Counted from the stretch's first letter, positions 1-8,520 are shown. The stretch is 42,895 nt of DNA from a bacterium (GCA_021821305.1 JAKACP010000001.1:705526-748420), one strand, 5' to 3'. Notes: generated by a model from the sequence alone, not told the origin. Program-made: numbers and translations.

Positions 1-613
1 CGAGATAGAAGACCTTGCTCACGTCCGACATCCCCATGGCCTTCGGGTCGTGGAGCATGCGCGCCTCCATCTCTTCGGCCTGTTGCCGGAATCCGTGGGT
101 AATGAAGAAGACGGACGATCCCACGACCGCGCCGAAGGCGGCCATGGTATTCCTCTCGAGGGCGAACCAGACGATCGCCGAAAGAAGCACCGAGACGACG
201 GTATAGAACCACACGCCCTTCGAGAGGAAGAAGCGCTCTCCCGGAAACCCGAAGTTCTTGGGCTCGAGGAAGAGCCAGTGGAGGAACAGGAAGAGGAGGA
301 ATATCCCGCCGCCGAGGAGCAGTATCGGCGCCGACCGCTCGATCGCCTCACCTGCCGCGGGGTCGTTCGAGAACGTCGCGGTGAAGGCGCCGAGGAACCC
401 GAGCGAGGGCACCGTCGCCCAGACGATAAGCCACGGCAGGAGTCCGCGGACGAGGAAGACCGCGAAGAATATTCCCCAGGTGATGAAGAACCGGCGCGCG
501 CGGGCACCCATCGTCGAGAGGATCTCGGCGTTGATGATCGCGTTGTCGATACTGCTCACGCCTTCGAAAAGGGTCAATCCGACAACGATAAGCAGGATGG
601 ATGCTATATCCAT
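1..613 (-). CDS. DUF475/TerC-like integral membrane protein, C-terminus off window
   Basis: Translating the minus strand from the ATG at 613 gives MDIASILLIVVGLTLFEGVSSIDNA and stays open to the window edge (about 204 residues). This frame is not in the ORF track because no stop is reached. It has several hydrophobic segments (about residues 4-22, 42-68, 95-115, 130-150 and 155-172) and the early acidic pattern FEGVSSIDNA typical of the DUF475 branch of TerC-like membrane proteins. Family members are tied to metal or tellurite phenotypes, but the true substrate is unknown. It follows murF by 17 nt and is probably the last or a late gene of the mraZ operon. The start has no SD; the context is CTTCTATG. 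Family call is fairly sure, function is not. Confidence 0.72.
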   Translation of the reverse strand, partial: MDIASILLIVVGLTLFEGVSSIDNAIINAEILSTMGARARRFFITWGIFFAVFLVRGLLPWLIVWATVPSLGFLGAFTATFSNDPAAGEAIERSAPILLLGGGIFLLFLFLHWLFLEPKNFGFPGERFFLSKGVWFYTVVSVLLSAIVWFALERNTMAAFGAVVGSSVFFITHGFRQQAEEMEARMLHDPKAMGMSDVSKVFYL

Positions 614-630
614 AGAAGTCGGGTATAGGT

Positions 631-1956
631 TCAGTTATCCCACTCGGCAGGCGGCGTGAACGATCGGTTCCGCCAGTCCGGAGACTGGCAGCACAGGAGC
701 TCCTTCGCTTCGGAGGGGTTCCGGAGGATCACTTCGGTCACCTTTTCCATGCGCATCCCGCGGGAGCCCTTCACGAGCACGAGATCCCCTTCGCGTAGCA
801 CCCCGTCTAAGGCATTGGATATCGAGTCAGGATCGGGAAACAGCATCACGTTGCCGCGCGAGAACCCCGATGACAGGAGCTCCTCGCCGAGGAGACGCAT
901 GCGCTTGCCCGCGAGGATGACGAGCTCGGCCCCCGACGCCGCGACATCCGCGGCGAGCGCGCGATGCTCGGTTTCCGAATCCGCACCGAGTTCGAGCATG
1001 TCGCCCAGTATGACCACTTTCCTGCGGCTCGGGACTTCCTGGATCGTCTCGAGCGCCGCGCGGACCGAGGCCGGAGAGGAGTTGTACGTGTCGTCGAGTA
1101 TGCCCATACCGTTGCGGCCATGCAGGAATCGGAGCCGTCCGGGAAGCGGTTCGAGCCGCTCGAGCGCGGAGGCGATCTCGACTAAGTTCATGCCGAGCGC
1201 GATGCCGACCGCCGCTCCCGCGAGCGCGTCGGAGATGTGATGCCGGGCGATGACGTGCGGGAGCCTGACCGGTATCGTCTTGCCGTCGTAGTTGAGCTTG
1301 AAACTCGATCCGAGATTGCCGTCGGACTCCTGGAACAGGATGTTGTCCGCCCGCACCGACGCATGCGCCGAAAAACCGTACGAGAGGACGACCGCCTTCG
1401 TCTTCTCTGCCATACGGAACGCCCGCGGATCGTCGGCATTGAGGATCGCGAATCCGTCCTCGGGCAGCGAGGAGATCATCCGCCCCTTTTCCTTGGCGAT
1501 ATTGGCGATACTGCCGAAATAGGCGAGATGACTCTCCGCGATGCGCGTGACCGCTCCGATTTTCACCGGGACGAACTCGAGGAGATAGCTCATGTCGCCG
1601 GGCCGGTCGACTCCCATCTCGAGCACGAGCGCCTGCGGATACTTCGTCGGAAACAGCACGAGCCGGAGGAATCGGAATCCGACCAGGAGCCACCGGAGAA
1701 ACGAGCTCCCGCCGGAATCGGCCCCGAGTATGGTGAGCGGGACGCCGATCTCATTATTGAAATTTCCCTCGCTCTTCCGGACGCGCATCGAGGACGAGAG
1801 GACGAGTGCTATCGCTTCCTTGGTCGAGCTCTTCCCCACCGATCCCGTCACGCCGACCACGAGCGGACGGTACCGCAGGAGCACCGTCTTCGCCATGAAC
1901 CGGAGCGCCCGTTCGAGCGCCCGCCTTCGAAATCTTTTTCCGGTCTGTCGTGCCAT
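631..1956 (-). CDS. murF: UDP-N-acetylmuramoyl-tripeptide--D-alanyl-D-alanine ligase
   Basis: Mur ligase that adds D-Ala-D-Ala to the UDP-MurNAc-tripeptide in the cytoplasm, the last soluble step of peptidoglycan precursor synthesis. The 441-aa protein has the Mur P-loop VGVTGSVGKSSTKE (about residues 34-47), the middle-domain patterns EMGVDRPGDM and LNADDPR, and the C-terminal ILDDTYNSSPAS typical of MurF rather than MurC/D/E. The N-terminal 30 residues are very basic (RFRRRALER) and the usual N-terminal MurF domain is shortened, so substrate contacts may differ. It starts 11 nt after ftsI with GACCCTATG and no SD, and is cotranscribed with the division genes. Confidence 0.9.
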   Translation of the reverse strand: MARQTGKRFRRRALERALRFMAKTVLLRYRPLVVGVTGSVGKSSTKEAIALVLSSSMRVRKSEGNFNNEIGVPLTILGADSGGSSFLRWLLVGFRFLRLVLFPTKYPQALVLEMGVDRPGDMSYLLEFVPVKIGAVTRIAESHLAYFGSIANIAKEKGRMISSLPEDGFAILNADDPRAFRMAEKTKAVVLSYGFSAHASVRADNILFQESDGNLGSSFKLNYDGKTIPVRLPHVIARHHISDALAGAAVGIALGMNLVEIASALERLEPLPGRLRFLHGRNGMGILDDTYNSSPASVRAALETIQEVPSRRKVVILGDMLELGADSETEHRALAADVAASGAELVILAGKRMRLLGEELLSSGFSRGNVMLFPDPDSISNALDGVLREGDLVLVKGSRGMRMEKVTEVILRNPSEAKELLCCQSPDWRNRSFTPPAEWDN

Positions 1957-1967
1957 AGGGTCGGAAT

Positions 1968-3827
1968 CTAATCCTTGTTCTTATCCTTTTTGTCAGGTTT
2001 TTTTTCCTCGGCCGGAACCGCTTCGGGTTCTGCCGGAAGGGGGGCCGGCGGCGCCTTCACCTCCTCGGTCGGCTCGATTTTCGCATACGAAAGGAGGAAT
2101 TTCATCACGTCGCCGAACACCGGCGCGGCCGATGATTCGGCCCAGATGACATCCTTCGGATTGTCTATCTTCGAAAGGACCACGAATTTCGGGTCGCCTA
2201 CGGGAGCATATCCCACGAAGGAACCGATGGTCAAACCGTTGTCATATCCCTTCTCGCCCTCCTTCGCGACCTGCGCCGTCCCGGTCTTGCCGCCGACACG
2301 GTATCCGGGAACCGCCGCGCGCTTGCCGTGTCCGTTGAGCACGACCCCTTCGAGCATCTCGCCCATGAGACGGGCGGTCTCCTCGCTCACGACCCGTCGT
2401 TCCTCCCCTCCGGAAGCGACCACCTCGCGGCCATCCTCATACATATATCGGTCGATGATCCTCGGCTTCATGAGGACTCCGTCGTTCGCGAGCGCTCCGT
2501 ACGCGGCGGCGAGCTGTATCGGCGTCGCCGTCAGCCCCTGGCCGAACGACGCGGTGAAGAACTGGATATCCCCCCTCGTGTCGGAAAGGTTCCTCATGTT
2601 TCCGGCGAGCTCGGCCGGCAGTTCTATCCCCGTCTTCCGCCCGAAGCCGAACTGTTCGAGGTATTCGCCGAACCTCCGGTTACCGACGAGCTTCTCGACG
2701 AATATCACGCCGGTATTGATCGACTCCTCGAGCACCTTGCGCATCGACGAGCGTCCGTAGCACTTCTCCTCGGCGTTCCTGATCGTATATCCCGCCTCGA
2801 CGACGGCGCACGGATCCGTGAATTCGGTATCGGGCGAGACCTTGCCCTCCTCGATTCCGATCGCCATTGTGAGCGGCTTCATGATCGACCCCGGCTCATA
2901 GGTCTGGCTGACCACCGGATTGAGGAAACGTGAGAAGTCCTCGGTCTTCGAATATTCGTTCGGATCGAACGTCGGCTCGGAAGCCATCGCGAGGACGTTC
3001 CCCGTTTTCGGTTCCATGACGACGATCGAACCGGAATCGGCACCGTGTTTCTCGACCGCCTCGCGGAGGATGCGTTCCACCTCATGCTGGATGACGCGGT
3101 CTATGGTCAGGATGATATCCGGCCCCTCTTCCGAAGGGTCCATTTCGCGATCGCTCGTGGAAATCCATCGCCCCGCCGCGTCGCGATCCTGTTTCACCCG
3201 TCCCGTTTTCCCCCGCAGCTCGGCATCGAGCGACGCTTCCAGGCCGTATTTCCCGACCTCGCCTCGTCCTCCGTCTCCCGTGCTCACGAAGCCGACCGTC
3301 TGCGCGGCGAGCACGCCCGCGGGATAGAAGCGGTATTTTTCGTTGAGAAAGTGGACGCCTTCGGCATCGAGCTCGCGGATACGGGAAGCCTCCTCTTCGG
3401 AGATCTTCTTCTTGATCACCTCGAAGGGATCGTTCTTGTCGGCGAATTTCGGAAGGATCTCCTCGAGCGGGATACCGGTGATACCCGAGAGCGCGGCGGC
3501 CGTACCGGGAACATCCTCGACGTCGCGAGGGACGACGTAGAGGAGCGGATATTCACGATTCACCGCGGCCGGATACGTCGTATTCCCCTCGCGGAAAAAT
3601 ATCTCCCCGCGATCGGGCAGGATCTCCGCGGAAACCGAATGTTGGTTCTCCGCCAGCGCGGCCCATCGCTCATGGCCGAACACCTGTATCATGGCGAGCC
3701 GTGCGACCGCGATAGCTCCGATCGCGAAGACAAAAAAGAGGAGCGTATTCGATCTCCCCGCCGAAAATGTGTCATTCCCGTCCGATGCGGAGCGGGGAGC
3801 CGATGGCGCTCTGTGTTTTCGTATCAT
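1968..3827 (-). CDS. ftsI: Penicillin-binding protein, FtsI/PBP2-type septal transpeptidase
   Basis: Membrane-anchored class B penicillin-binding protein that crosslinks septal peptidoglycan. The 619-aa protein has one N-terminal membrane anchor (about residues 28-50), a dimerisation domain (about 60-230) and a transpeptidase domain with the three classical motifs: SIMK (S314, K317), SIN (369-371) and KTGT (514-517). The tail after residue 590 is rich in Pro, Glu and Lys and is not conserved in the family. It lies 9 nt downstream of the FtsL-like gene and 11 nt upstream of murF, as in a dcw cluster. The start context is ACACCTATG without an SD. Confidence 0.93.
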   Translation of the reverse strand: MIRKHRAPSAPRSASDGNDTFSAGRSNTLLFFVFAIGAIAVARLAMIQVFGHERWAALAENQHSVSAEILPDRGEIFFREGNTTYPAAVNREYPLLYVVPRDVEDVPGTAAALSGITGIPLEEILPKFADKNDPFEVIKKKISEEEASRIRELDAEGVHFLNEKYRFYPAGVLAAQTVGFVSTGDGGRGEVGKYGLEASLDAELRGKTGRVKQDRDAAGRWISTSDREMDPSEEGPDIILTIDRVIQHEVERILREAVEKHGADSGSIVVMEPKTGNVLAMASEPTFDPNEYSKTEDFSRFLNPVVSQTYEPGSIMKPLTMAIGIEEGKVSPDTEFTDPCAVVEAGYTIRNAEEKCYGRSSMRKVLEESINTGVIFVEKLVGNRRFGEYLEQFGFGRKTGIELPAELAGNMRNLSDTRGDIQFFTASFGQGLTATPIQLAAAYGALANDGVLMKPRIIDRYMYEDGREVVASGGEERRVVSEETARLMGEMLEGVVLNGHGKRAAVPGYRVGGKTGTAQVAKEGEKGYDNGLTIGSFVGYAPVGDPKFVVLSKIDNPKDVIWAESSAAPVFGDVMKFLLSYAKIEPTEEVKAPPAPLPAEPEAVPAEEKKPDKKDKNKD

Positions 3828-3836
3828 AGGTGTCCG

Positions 3837-4181
3837 CTATCGGGCCGCCGCAAGCGACCCTCTTTCCTCGATGGTCCGGATCGTCCCGGTCGCGCTCATC
3901 TCGCGCGAGAGGGCCTCGGCCTCGATTCTCGCGAGCGAGAGGGCCTCGGCTTCCGAGAGCTTCAGTTTCCCGTTCTCCTTCTTCAGCTCCGCGATCTCCC
4001 GTTCGAGGGAACGCGTCTCGTATCCTTGGACCGCGCCGCGGTTGAGCGCATAGAGATACCCGGCACCGGCAAGAAAAAGCGCGAACAAGGCGAACAGCAC
4101 CGCCGGATGCACCGAACCGGCGAAAGAAATTCCCTGGGCGCGGTCACGTCGCCGCCGAAAAATACGGTAATCCCTTGTCAT
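3837..4181 (-). CDS. ftsL: FtsL/DivIC-like septum protein
   Basis: A 114-aa bitopic protein: a basic N-terminus, one membrane segment (about residues 28-50, PAVLFALFALFLAGAGYLYAL) and a coiled-coil rich in Glu, Lys and Leu (about 60-95). The size, topology and place between rsmH and ftsI fit FtsL, which bridges FtsI and the divisome; primary sequence is poorly conserved in this family. The ORF track merges it with an upstream extension to 4730 that overlaps rsmH in another frame. I chose ATG 4181 because an AGGGGG SD stands before it and the membrane segment then falls at the usual place. A run of degenerate heptamers lies just upstream. Confidence 0.75.
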   Translation of the reverse strand: MTRDYRIFRRRRDRAQGISFAGSVHPAVLFALFALFLAGAGYLYALNRGAVQGYETRSLEREIAELKKENGKLKLSEAEALSLARIEAEALSREMSATGTIRTIEERGSLAAAR

Positions 4182-4212
4182 ACGCTTGCCCCCTGATTGT
4201 TTTTTTATTTTT

Positions 4213-4252
4213 ACCGCCTTGCCCCTTGCTTCTTGTCCCTTGTCACTTACAG
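4213..4252. repeat. Degenerate heptamer repeat, CTTGNNN-type
   Basis: On the plus strand the units CTTGCCC, CTTGCTT, CTTGTCC, CTTGTCA and CTTACAG follow each other without gaps (4218-4252). The array begins at the stop of rsmH and fills much of the 65-nt leader of the ftsL-like gene. The minus-strand reading is CAAGGG-like. A cleaner array of the same heptamer class is at 40739-40771, inside a pseudopilin leader. Confidence 0.6.
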
Positions 4253-5209
4253 TTTCTCCGCTCCGCGAAGCTTCGCGCTCCGCGACCTCGGATTCCGATC
4301 GATCTCCTCGTCGCTCGGCCGTACGAATCGGGGCGAGAGCAACCTGAGCTCCGGCTTCCGTCCGCATCGGCATTCCGGAAACGCCGGAGGACACACGCAC
4401 CCTTTGGCCATTTCCGCGAACACCTTCTTCACGAGCGCATCCTCCCCCGAATGGAACGTGATCACCGCGATCCGCCCCCCGGGAGCGAGCATCGGCACCG
4501 CCGAACGGAGAAACCGTTCGATGACCCCGAGTTCGTCGTTCGTCTCCATCCGGATACCCTGGAACGTCCTCGTCGCCGGATGCAGCTTCATGCGCCGCGT
4601 CTCCACCGCCGAAAATGCGCCCTTCACGCACTCCGCGAGATCCGCCGTCCGCTCGAACACTTGTTCCTGACGTCGGGCGACGATCGCTCGGGCGATCTTT
4701 TTCGCCTTCGGCTCGCCGCCGTAGCGCCACAGTATCCGGACGAGGTCCGCCTCGTCGTATCCGTTCACGATATCGGCCGCGGTCTTCCCTCCGCTTCGAT
4801 CGAGCCGCATATCGAGCGGTCCGTCCGCAAGAAAGGAGAATCCCCGTTCGGGAGCATCCACCTGATCGGAGGAGAACCCGAAGTCGGCCAGTATCGCATC
4901 GACACCTTCATACCCGAGAGCATGGAGCGTTTCCCCGATACGGGAAAAATTTTCCCGCACGGCGACCAGCCGTTTCCCTTCGATCGCTTTCCGGAGAACC
5001 TCATCGGTTTCCGCCGACCGGAGAAAACGCTCCACCGCCTCGCCATCCGCATCGACCGCGACAACCCTCCCACCGGGGAGCACCGAAGAGAGCAATGCCC
5101 TCGTGTGCCCGCCGCCTCCGAGTGTCGCGTCGACCGCCACTGCGCCCTTGTGAAGGTTCAGCATCGCTACCGCCTCATCGAGCAGGACCGGAATGTGTCT
5201 CGTAGCCAT
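4247..5209 (-). CDS. rsmH: 16S rRNA (cytosine1402-N4)-methyltransferase
   Basis: RsmH (MraW) methylates N4 of C1402 in the 16S rRNA decoding centre using S-adenosylmethionine. The 320-aa protein starts MATRHIPVLLDEAV, the family signature, followed by the SAM-binding DATLGGGGHTRALL (about residues 27-40), ADFGFSSDQVD, a helical insert domain, and the C-terminal PGGRIAVITFHSGEDALVK. Length is normal. It is the second gene after mraZ (84-nt gap), its conserved place in the dcw cluster. The start at 5209 has no SD. Confidence 0.95.
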   Translation of the reverse strand: MATRHIPVLLDEAVAMLNLHKGAVAVDATLGGGGHTRALLSSVLPGGRVVAVDADGEAVERFLRSAETDEVLRKAIEGKRLVAVRENFSRIGETLHALGYEGVDAILADFGFSSDQVDAPERGFSFLADGPLDMRLDRSGGKTAADIVNGYDEADLVRILWRYGGEPKAKKIARAIVARRQEQVFERTADLAECVKGAFSAVETRRMKLHPATRTFQGIRMETNDELGVIERFLRSAVPMLAPGGRIAVITFHSGEDALVKKVFAEMAKGCVCPPAFPECRCGRKPELRLLSPRFVRPSDEEIDRNPRSRSAKLRGAEKL

Positions 5210-5293
5210 ACAACCCAGGAATCAACAATGAAATCACTTTCTGCCTCCGTTTTCATTTTTGATTTCTGTTCTGCATCCGATCCGACGGAATCG

Positions 5294-5728
5294 CTAGTAC
5301 ACTCCGAGCTTCCCGAGTTCTTCCGCGATCTTGCCGGTGTTCTTTTCCGCGCCCGCCTTGTACGCCTTCCACTTCTCCTCACCCCAGATCTCGAGCCGAT
5401 TGTAGAGCCCGACGACGACGACGTTCTTGCGGAGACCGGCGTAATCCTTGAGGTAGTCGGGGATGAGGACGCGGCCCTGGCCGTCGAGCTCGACATCCGT
5501 CGCGCCCGCGAGCATGAGCCGGGTGAAACTGCGCGTCGACGATTCGCCGATCGGCAGACTGCCCAGTTTTTCGGCGAGCGTCTCCCACACCTTCATCGGA
5601 TAGACGAAGAGCGACGCATCGAGTCCGCGCGTCACGACGACGCGGCTGCCGAGTTCACTCCGGAATTTCGAAGGAAGCGCGACGCGCCGTTTCGGATCGA
5701 TGGAATGTGAGTACTCGCCGATAAACAT
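5294..5728 (-). CDS. mraZ: MraZ transcriptional regulator
   Basis: MraZ is a DNA-binding protein with two AbrB-like halves that in other bacteria represses its own dcw operon. The 144-aa product MFIGEYSHSIDPKRRVALPSKFR has the first DPKRR half and the second half ELDGQGRVLIPDYLKDYAGL. I used the inner ATG 5728, since MFIGEY is the conserved N-terminus; the ORF track starts seven codons earlier. It heads the cell-wall operon, and repeats resembling its own operator overlap the promoter just upstream. Confidence 0.94.
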   Translation of the reverse strand: MFIGEYSHSIDPKRRVALPSKFRSELGSRVVVTRGLDASLFVYPMKVWETLAEKLGSLPIGESSTRSFTRLMLAGATDVELDGQGRVLIPDYLKDYAGLRKNVVVVGLYNRLEIWGEEKWKAYKAGAEKNTGKIAEELGKLGVY

Positions 5729-5735
5729 AGTTTCA

Positions 5736-5798
5736 CCACATTTCCCCACTTCTTAGTTCTTCCTCGACATTTTACGCCACTTCTCCTCTCCCTGTCAA
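5736..5798 (-). promoter_or_regulatory. mraZ promoter with candidate MraZ operator repeats
   Basis: On the minus strand TTGACA (5793-5798) is followed after 18 nt by TAAAAT (5769-5774), giving a start of transcription near 5762 and a 34-nt leader. Two similar blocks, GAAGTGGCGTAAAATGTCG between the promoter boxes and GAAGTGGGGAAATGTGG in the leader, repeat with about 28-nt spacing. Within the leader block GTGG recurs exactly 10 nt apart, the spacing known for MraZ boxes. Promoter is read from sequence; operator function is inferred from known MraZ autoregulation. Confidence 0.7.
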
Positions 5799-5806
5799 CA
5801 CAAACG

Positions 5807-5832
5807 AAAAAAGGCTTGGAAAGCCTTTTTTT
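5807..5832. terminator. Bidirectional terminator-like hairpin
   Basis: AAAAAAGGCTT, a GGA loop, then AAGCCTTTTTTT forms a perfect stem with T-tracts in both directions. It lies between two divergent genes, upstream of the mraZ -35 box, so no gene in view ends at it. It may insulate the mraZ promoter. Confidence 0.65.
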
Positions 5833-5984
5833 ATAGGAGAAATGAGGGCTACGGGGAGGGAAAAGACCTTTTCCGCAAAAAATCGAAAAAGGCTGTCTGA
5901 AAGAAGCTTTCCCGAGGGGCACTGTATTAACAAGGATACGGACAAATATCATGCGATACCCCTCTTTCTTTCATCCCTCTACAT

Positions 5985-6641
5985 GTGCGTATGTCCTACG
6001 AAGGATTTCTCAGATATTCGGGAGGCGCGTACATAGCCGTCGGGCTCGGTCTTCTGCTGTTTCCGAAGGAATGGTTCCCCTCCTTTTACGATCCCGTGTT
6101 CATGGGATCGGTCGCCCTCGCTTCGCCTTTCCTCGTATACCTGCCGAAGATGTCCGTGAATGCCGACACGCCGGAGAAAAAACGTACCGTCATGAAAATA
6201 CGCGCCATGATAATGGCCTCGCTCATCATGGGCGGAATCGGCGAACTCGGACTCTACCAGCTGTATCGGATCGGGTTCGAATATGACAAGCTCGCCCACT
6301 TCACGATCTCGATGCTCCTGACGTTCATGTGCGTGGAAAGCCTCATGGCATGGAAACACTCCTCCTTCCGGAAGCTTCTCTGGTTGGTCGCTCCGTCCGT
6401 TCTGATCGCGGGAATCCTCTGGGAGGGATTGGAAGCCGCCTCGGATACGGTTTTCGGAACGGAGGTATGGGGCATCTACGGAAGTTTCATCGCCCGCGAC
6501 ACCCTGTGGGACATCTATTTCAACACGTTCGGAATACTCGCCGGCATGATCGCTCTTCTCACGCGGCATCCCCGAGCGCCGCGCGAGAACCGAAGCTTCA
6601 TCCGACACGTGACACGATACCGGGGCGCCTGCTCACGGTAG
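5985..6641 (+). CDS. YjdF/DUF2238-like multi-pass membrane protein
   Basis: A 218-aa protein with about five or six hydrophobic segments. The motif YDKLAHFTISML in the middle and WEGLEAASDTVFG plus RDTLWDIYFNTFG near the C-terminus match the DKxxHF ... WE ... DxxWDxxxN pattern of YjdF/DUF2238 and related VanZ-like membrane proteins, whose function is unknown. The track start at 5985 is a GTG; the ATG at 5991 (MSYEGF) is equally possible, and neither has an SD. It is divergent from mraZ. Family call is moderate. Confidence 0.7.
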   Translation: MRMSYEGFLRYSGGAYIAVGLGLLLFPKEWFPSFYDPVFMGSVALASPFLVYLPKMSVNADTPEKKRTVMKIRAMIMASLIMGGIGELGLYQLYRIGFEYDKLAHFTISMLLTFMCVESLMAWKHSSFRKLLWLVAPSVLIAGILWEGLEAASDTVFGTEVWGIYGSFIARDTLWDIYFNTFGILAGMIALLTRHPRAPRENRSFIRHVTRYRGACSR

Positions 6642-6643
6642 CG

Positions 6644-6652
6644 TGATATACT
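6644..6652 (+). promoter_or_regulatory. Extended -10 promoter of the lamin-tail gene
   Basis: TGATATACT is an extended -10 element 25 nt before the ATG at 6678; no good -35 box is seen. An AAGGA SD follows in the leader. Confidence 0.5.
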
Positions 6653-6677
6653 GAAAAAAAATAATTAAGGAAACCAT

Positions 6678-8513
6678 ATGCGGCGCATCTCGATCGTCTC
6701 GGGGTTTTTCATTTCGTTGATTTTTTCCATCCATCCGTCCATGGCGGCGTACGCGGCTCCGGGCATCGTCATACACGAGGTACGGACGGAAGGAGCGGGC
6801 GGTGCGAAAGACGAGTTCATACGCCTCCTCAACGATGGGGACGGTGATCCCATCAGCCTCTCCGGTTTCAAGTTGACCAAAAAAACGGTCTCCGGCGGGA
6901 CATGCAAGGAACAGTCCCTCGTCAGCGCGGCTCATTTCGACGGCAGTATCGCGGCGAAAGGAACGTTCCTCATCTCTCATCCCGGATACAAGGATGCGTA
7001 TCACGCCGATCTCGACTATTCGAGCTCGTCTTACTACCTCACGGATGACACGGTTATCCTTCTCTATGACGCGGACGGGAATCTTCTGGACAGGAAGGAG
7101 ATCGGCGACGCGTGCGACATCGTGGAAACCGTTCCCGACACGGATCCCGCGCCCGGACCGGATCCGATACCGGAATCGGGCGATATCGCCGTCCGTATCA
7201 ATGAGCTCTTCCCGAATCCCAAGGAAGGCGGCGAAAAAGGAGAGTTCATCGAACTCCGCAACCTCGGGGACGCGGCCGCGGATATTTCCGGATTCGTTCT
7301 CCGCGATGCCTCCAAGAGCGGCAAGTACGTCCTCCCGGCAGGGAGCGTCATCGCCGCGAACGGCTACCTCGCCGTCTCCCGCGCCGAGAGCGGTCTTTCC
7401 CTCAACAATACCGACGAGACCGTCTCCCTCTTCGATCCGTCCGGAAACCCTGTCGACTCGGCGTCCTACGGAACGACCAAGGAAGAAGCGTCGTACAGCC
7501 ACGACGGATCGTCGTTCCGATGGAGCCGCTACCTCACCCCCGGAGCGGTGAACCGGTTCGGTGACGCTCCCTCGGGCACGAAGACCGATATCCCGAAAAG
7601 GGCTTACAAGGATGTCCCGACGACTTTTTCCGCATCGGGACCGGATGACCGGAAATATTTCTGGGACTTCGGCGATGGCGGCACGAGCCGCAAGCAGGAG
7701 GCCACGCATACCTATGAGGAGAGCGGCGAATATGCGGGCACGCTCACGATAAGCGAAGGCATCGAGGAGACCGTGAAGGCGTTCACGGTGGACGTCGAAA
7801 AATTCCCCAAGCGCAAGGTATCGATCGCGGCCGTCTCGGCGAATCCGACCGGCGACGATGCCGAGTCGGAATGGATCTCGCTTCGAAACAAGAGCAAGAA
7901 GAAGATCGACCTCCTCGGATGGAGTATCGCGACCGGGTCGAGCAGAAAAAAAGTCTCCGATCATCCGATCCGGGAGTCGTTCGTCCTCAAGCCGGGCGAA
8001 GAGCGTGCCATCACGCGGGAAGTCGCGGCTTTCTCGCTTCCGAACAAAGAGGGCTACGTCGAACTCCGACAGCCGGACGGAAAAGTCCTCACGAAGACAT
8101 CGTATGCGAAAAAAGGCGGAGTCAAGGAAAACGAGGTCTGGCGGAAACAAGACGGCGGAGCATGGACATGGGGATGGGAGAGGTCTCCCGATGTTCCCGA
8201 TATCGAACCGGCGGCGGAACCGGACGAGCGCGAGGCGGAAGAATCCGGACCGGTCGCCCCGCCTTCCCCCGGGCCGGAGACGCCCCGGACGGTCACGCTC
8301 GATGATCTCTCCCCCGAGGACCTCGCACGCCTCGAGGCGCAGGCCGAAGAAAAAGTGAGGCGGCGGATCTTCGCCGAACTACTCGAGCGCGAGACCGCAC
8401 CTGTAGCGGAAGAAGGAGTGGTGCTTGGAGCATCCGACGAGCGCGACGGATACTCCGGAACGATATTCCGGACGATCAATCAGGCCTTGAGCGGAATGCT
8501 CTCGGATAAGTAA
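6678..8513 (+). CDS. Secreted lamin-tail (LTD) and PKD domain surface protein
   Basis: A 611-aa exported protein. Residues 1-27 form a signal peptide (basic MRRIS, hydrophobic core, then MAAYAA). Three lamin-tail-like blocks follow: about 30-155 (IVIHEVRTEG...DEFIRLLNDGD), 172-275 (INELFPNPKEG...FIELRNLGD) and 380-485 (EWISLRNKSKKKIDLLGWSI). A PKD domain lies between them at about 285-370 with the hallmark YFWDFGDGGTS. The tail is rich in Pro and Glu. In other bacteria LTD modules sit on cell-surface proteins and next to extracellular nucleases; no catalytic domain is visible here, so adhesion or a structural surface role is the best guess. It is monocistronic between its own promoter and a strong terminator. 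Confidence 0.8.
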   Translation: MRRISIVSGFFISLIFSIHPSMAAYAAPGIVIHEVRTEGAGGAKDEFIRLLNDGDGDPISLSGFKLTKKTVSGGTCKEQSLVSAAHFDGSIAAKGTFLISHPGYKDAYHADLDYSSSSYYLTDDTVILLYDADGNLLDRKEIGDACDIVETVPDTDPAPGPDPIPESGDIAVRINELFPNPKEGGEKGEFIELRNLGDAAADISGFVLRDASKSGKYVLPAGSVIAANGYLAVSRAESGLSLNNTDETVSLFDPSGNPVDSASYGTTKEEASYSHDGSSFRWSRYLTPGAVNRFGDAPSGTKTDIPKRAYKDVPTTFSASGPDDRKYFWDFGDGGTSRKQEATHTYEESGEYAGTLTISEGIEETVKAFTVDVEKFPKRKVSIAAVSANPTGDDAESEWISLRNKSKKKIDLLGWSIATGSSRKKVSDHPIRESFVLKPGEERAITREVAAFSLPNKEGYVELRQPDGKVLTKTSYAKKGGVKENEVWRKQDGGAWTWGWERSPDVPDIEPAAEPDEREAEESGPVAPPSPGPETPRTVTLDDLSPEDLARLEAQAEEKVRRRIFAELLERETAPVAEEGVVLGASDERDGYSGTIFRTINQALSGMLSDK

Positions 8514-8520
8514 CAAAGAA

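Noticed and set aside
50-628. Plus-strand ORFs of 130-250 aa over the minus-strand cell-wall genes (e.g. 50-628, 656-1240, 1237-1971, 2328-2933, 3045-4196, 4175-5710)
   Set aside because: Shadows of murF, ftsI and rsmH caused by high GC; low-complexity Arg/Pro/Ser composition, no SD and no motif.
5842-6036. 64-aa ORF with an AGGAGA before its ATG
   Set aside because: SD only about 2 nt from ATG, overlaps the start of the membrane gene in another frame, no recognisable sequence.
6633-8150. 505-aa minus-strand ORF opposite the LTD gene
   Set aside because: Shadow; the plus-strand reading has a signal peptide, LTD and PKD motifs.
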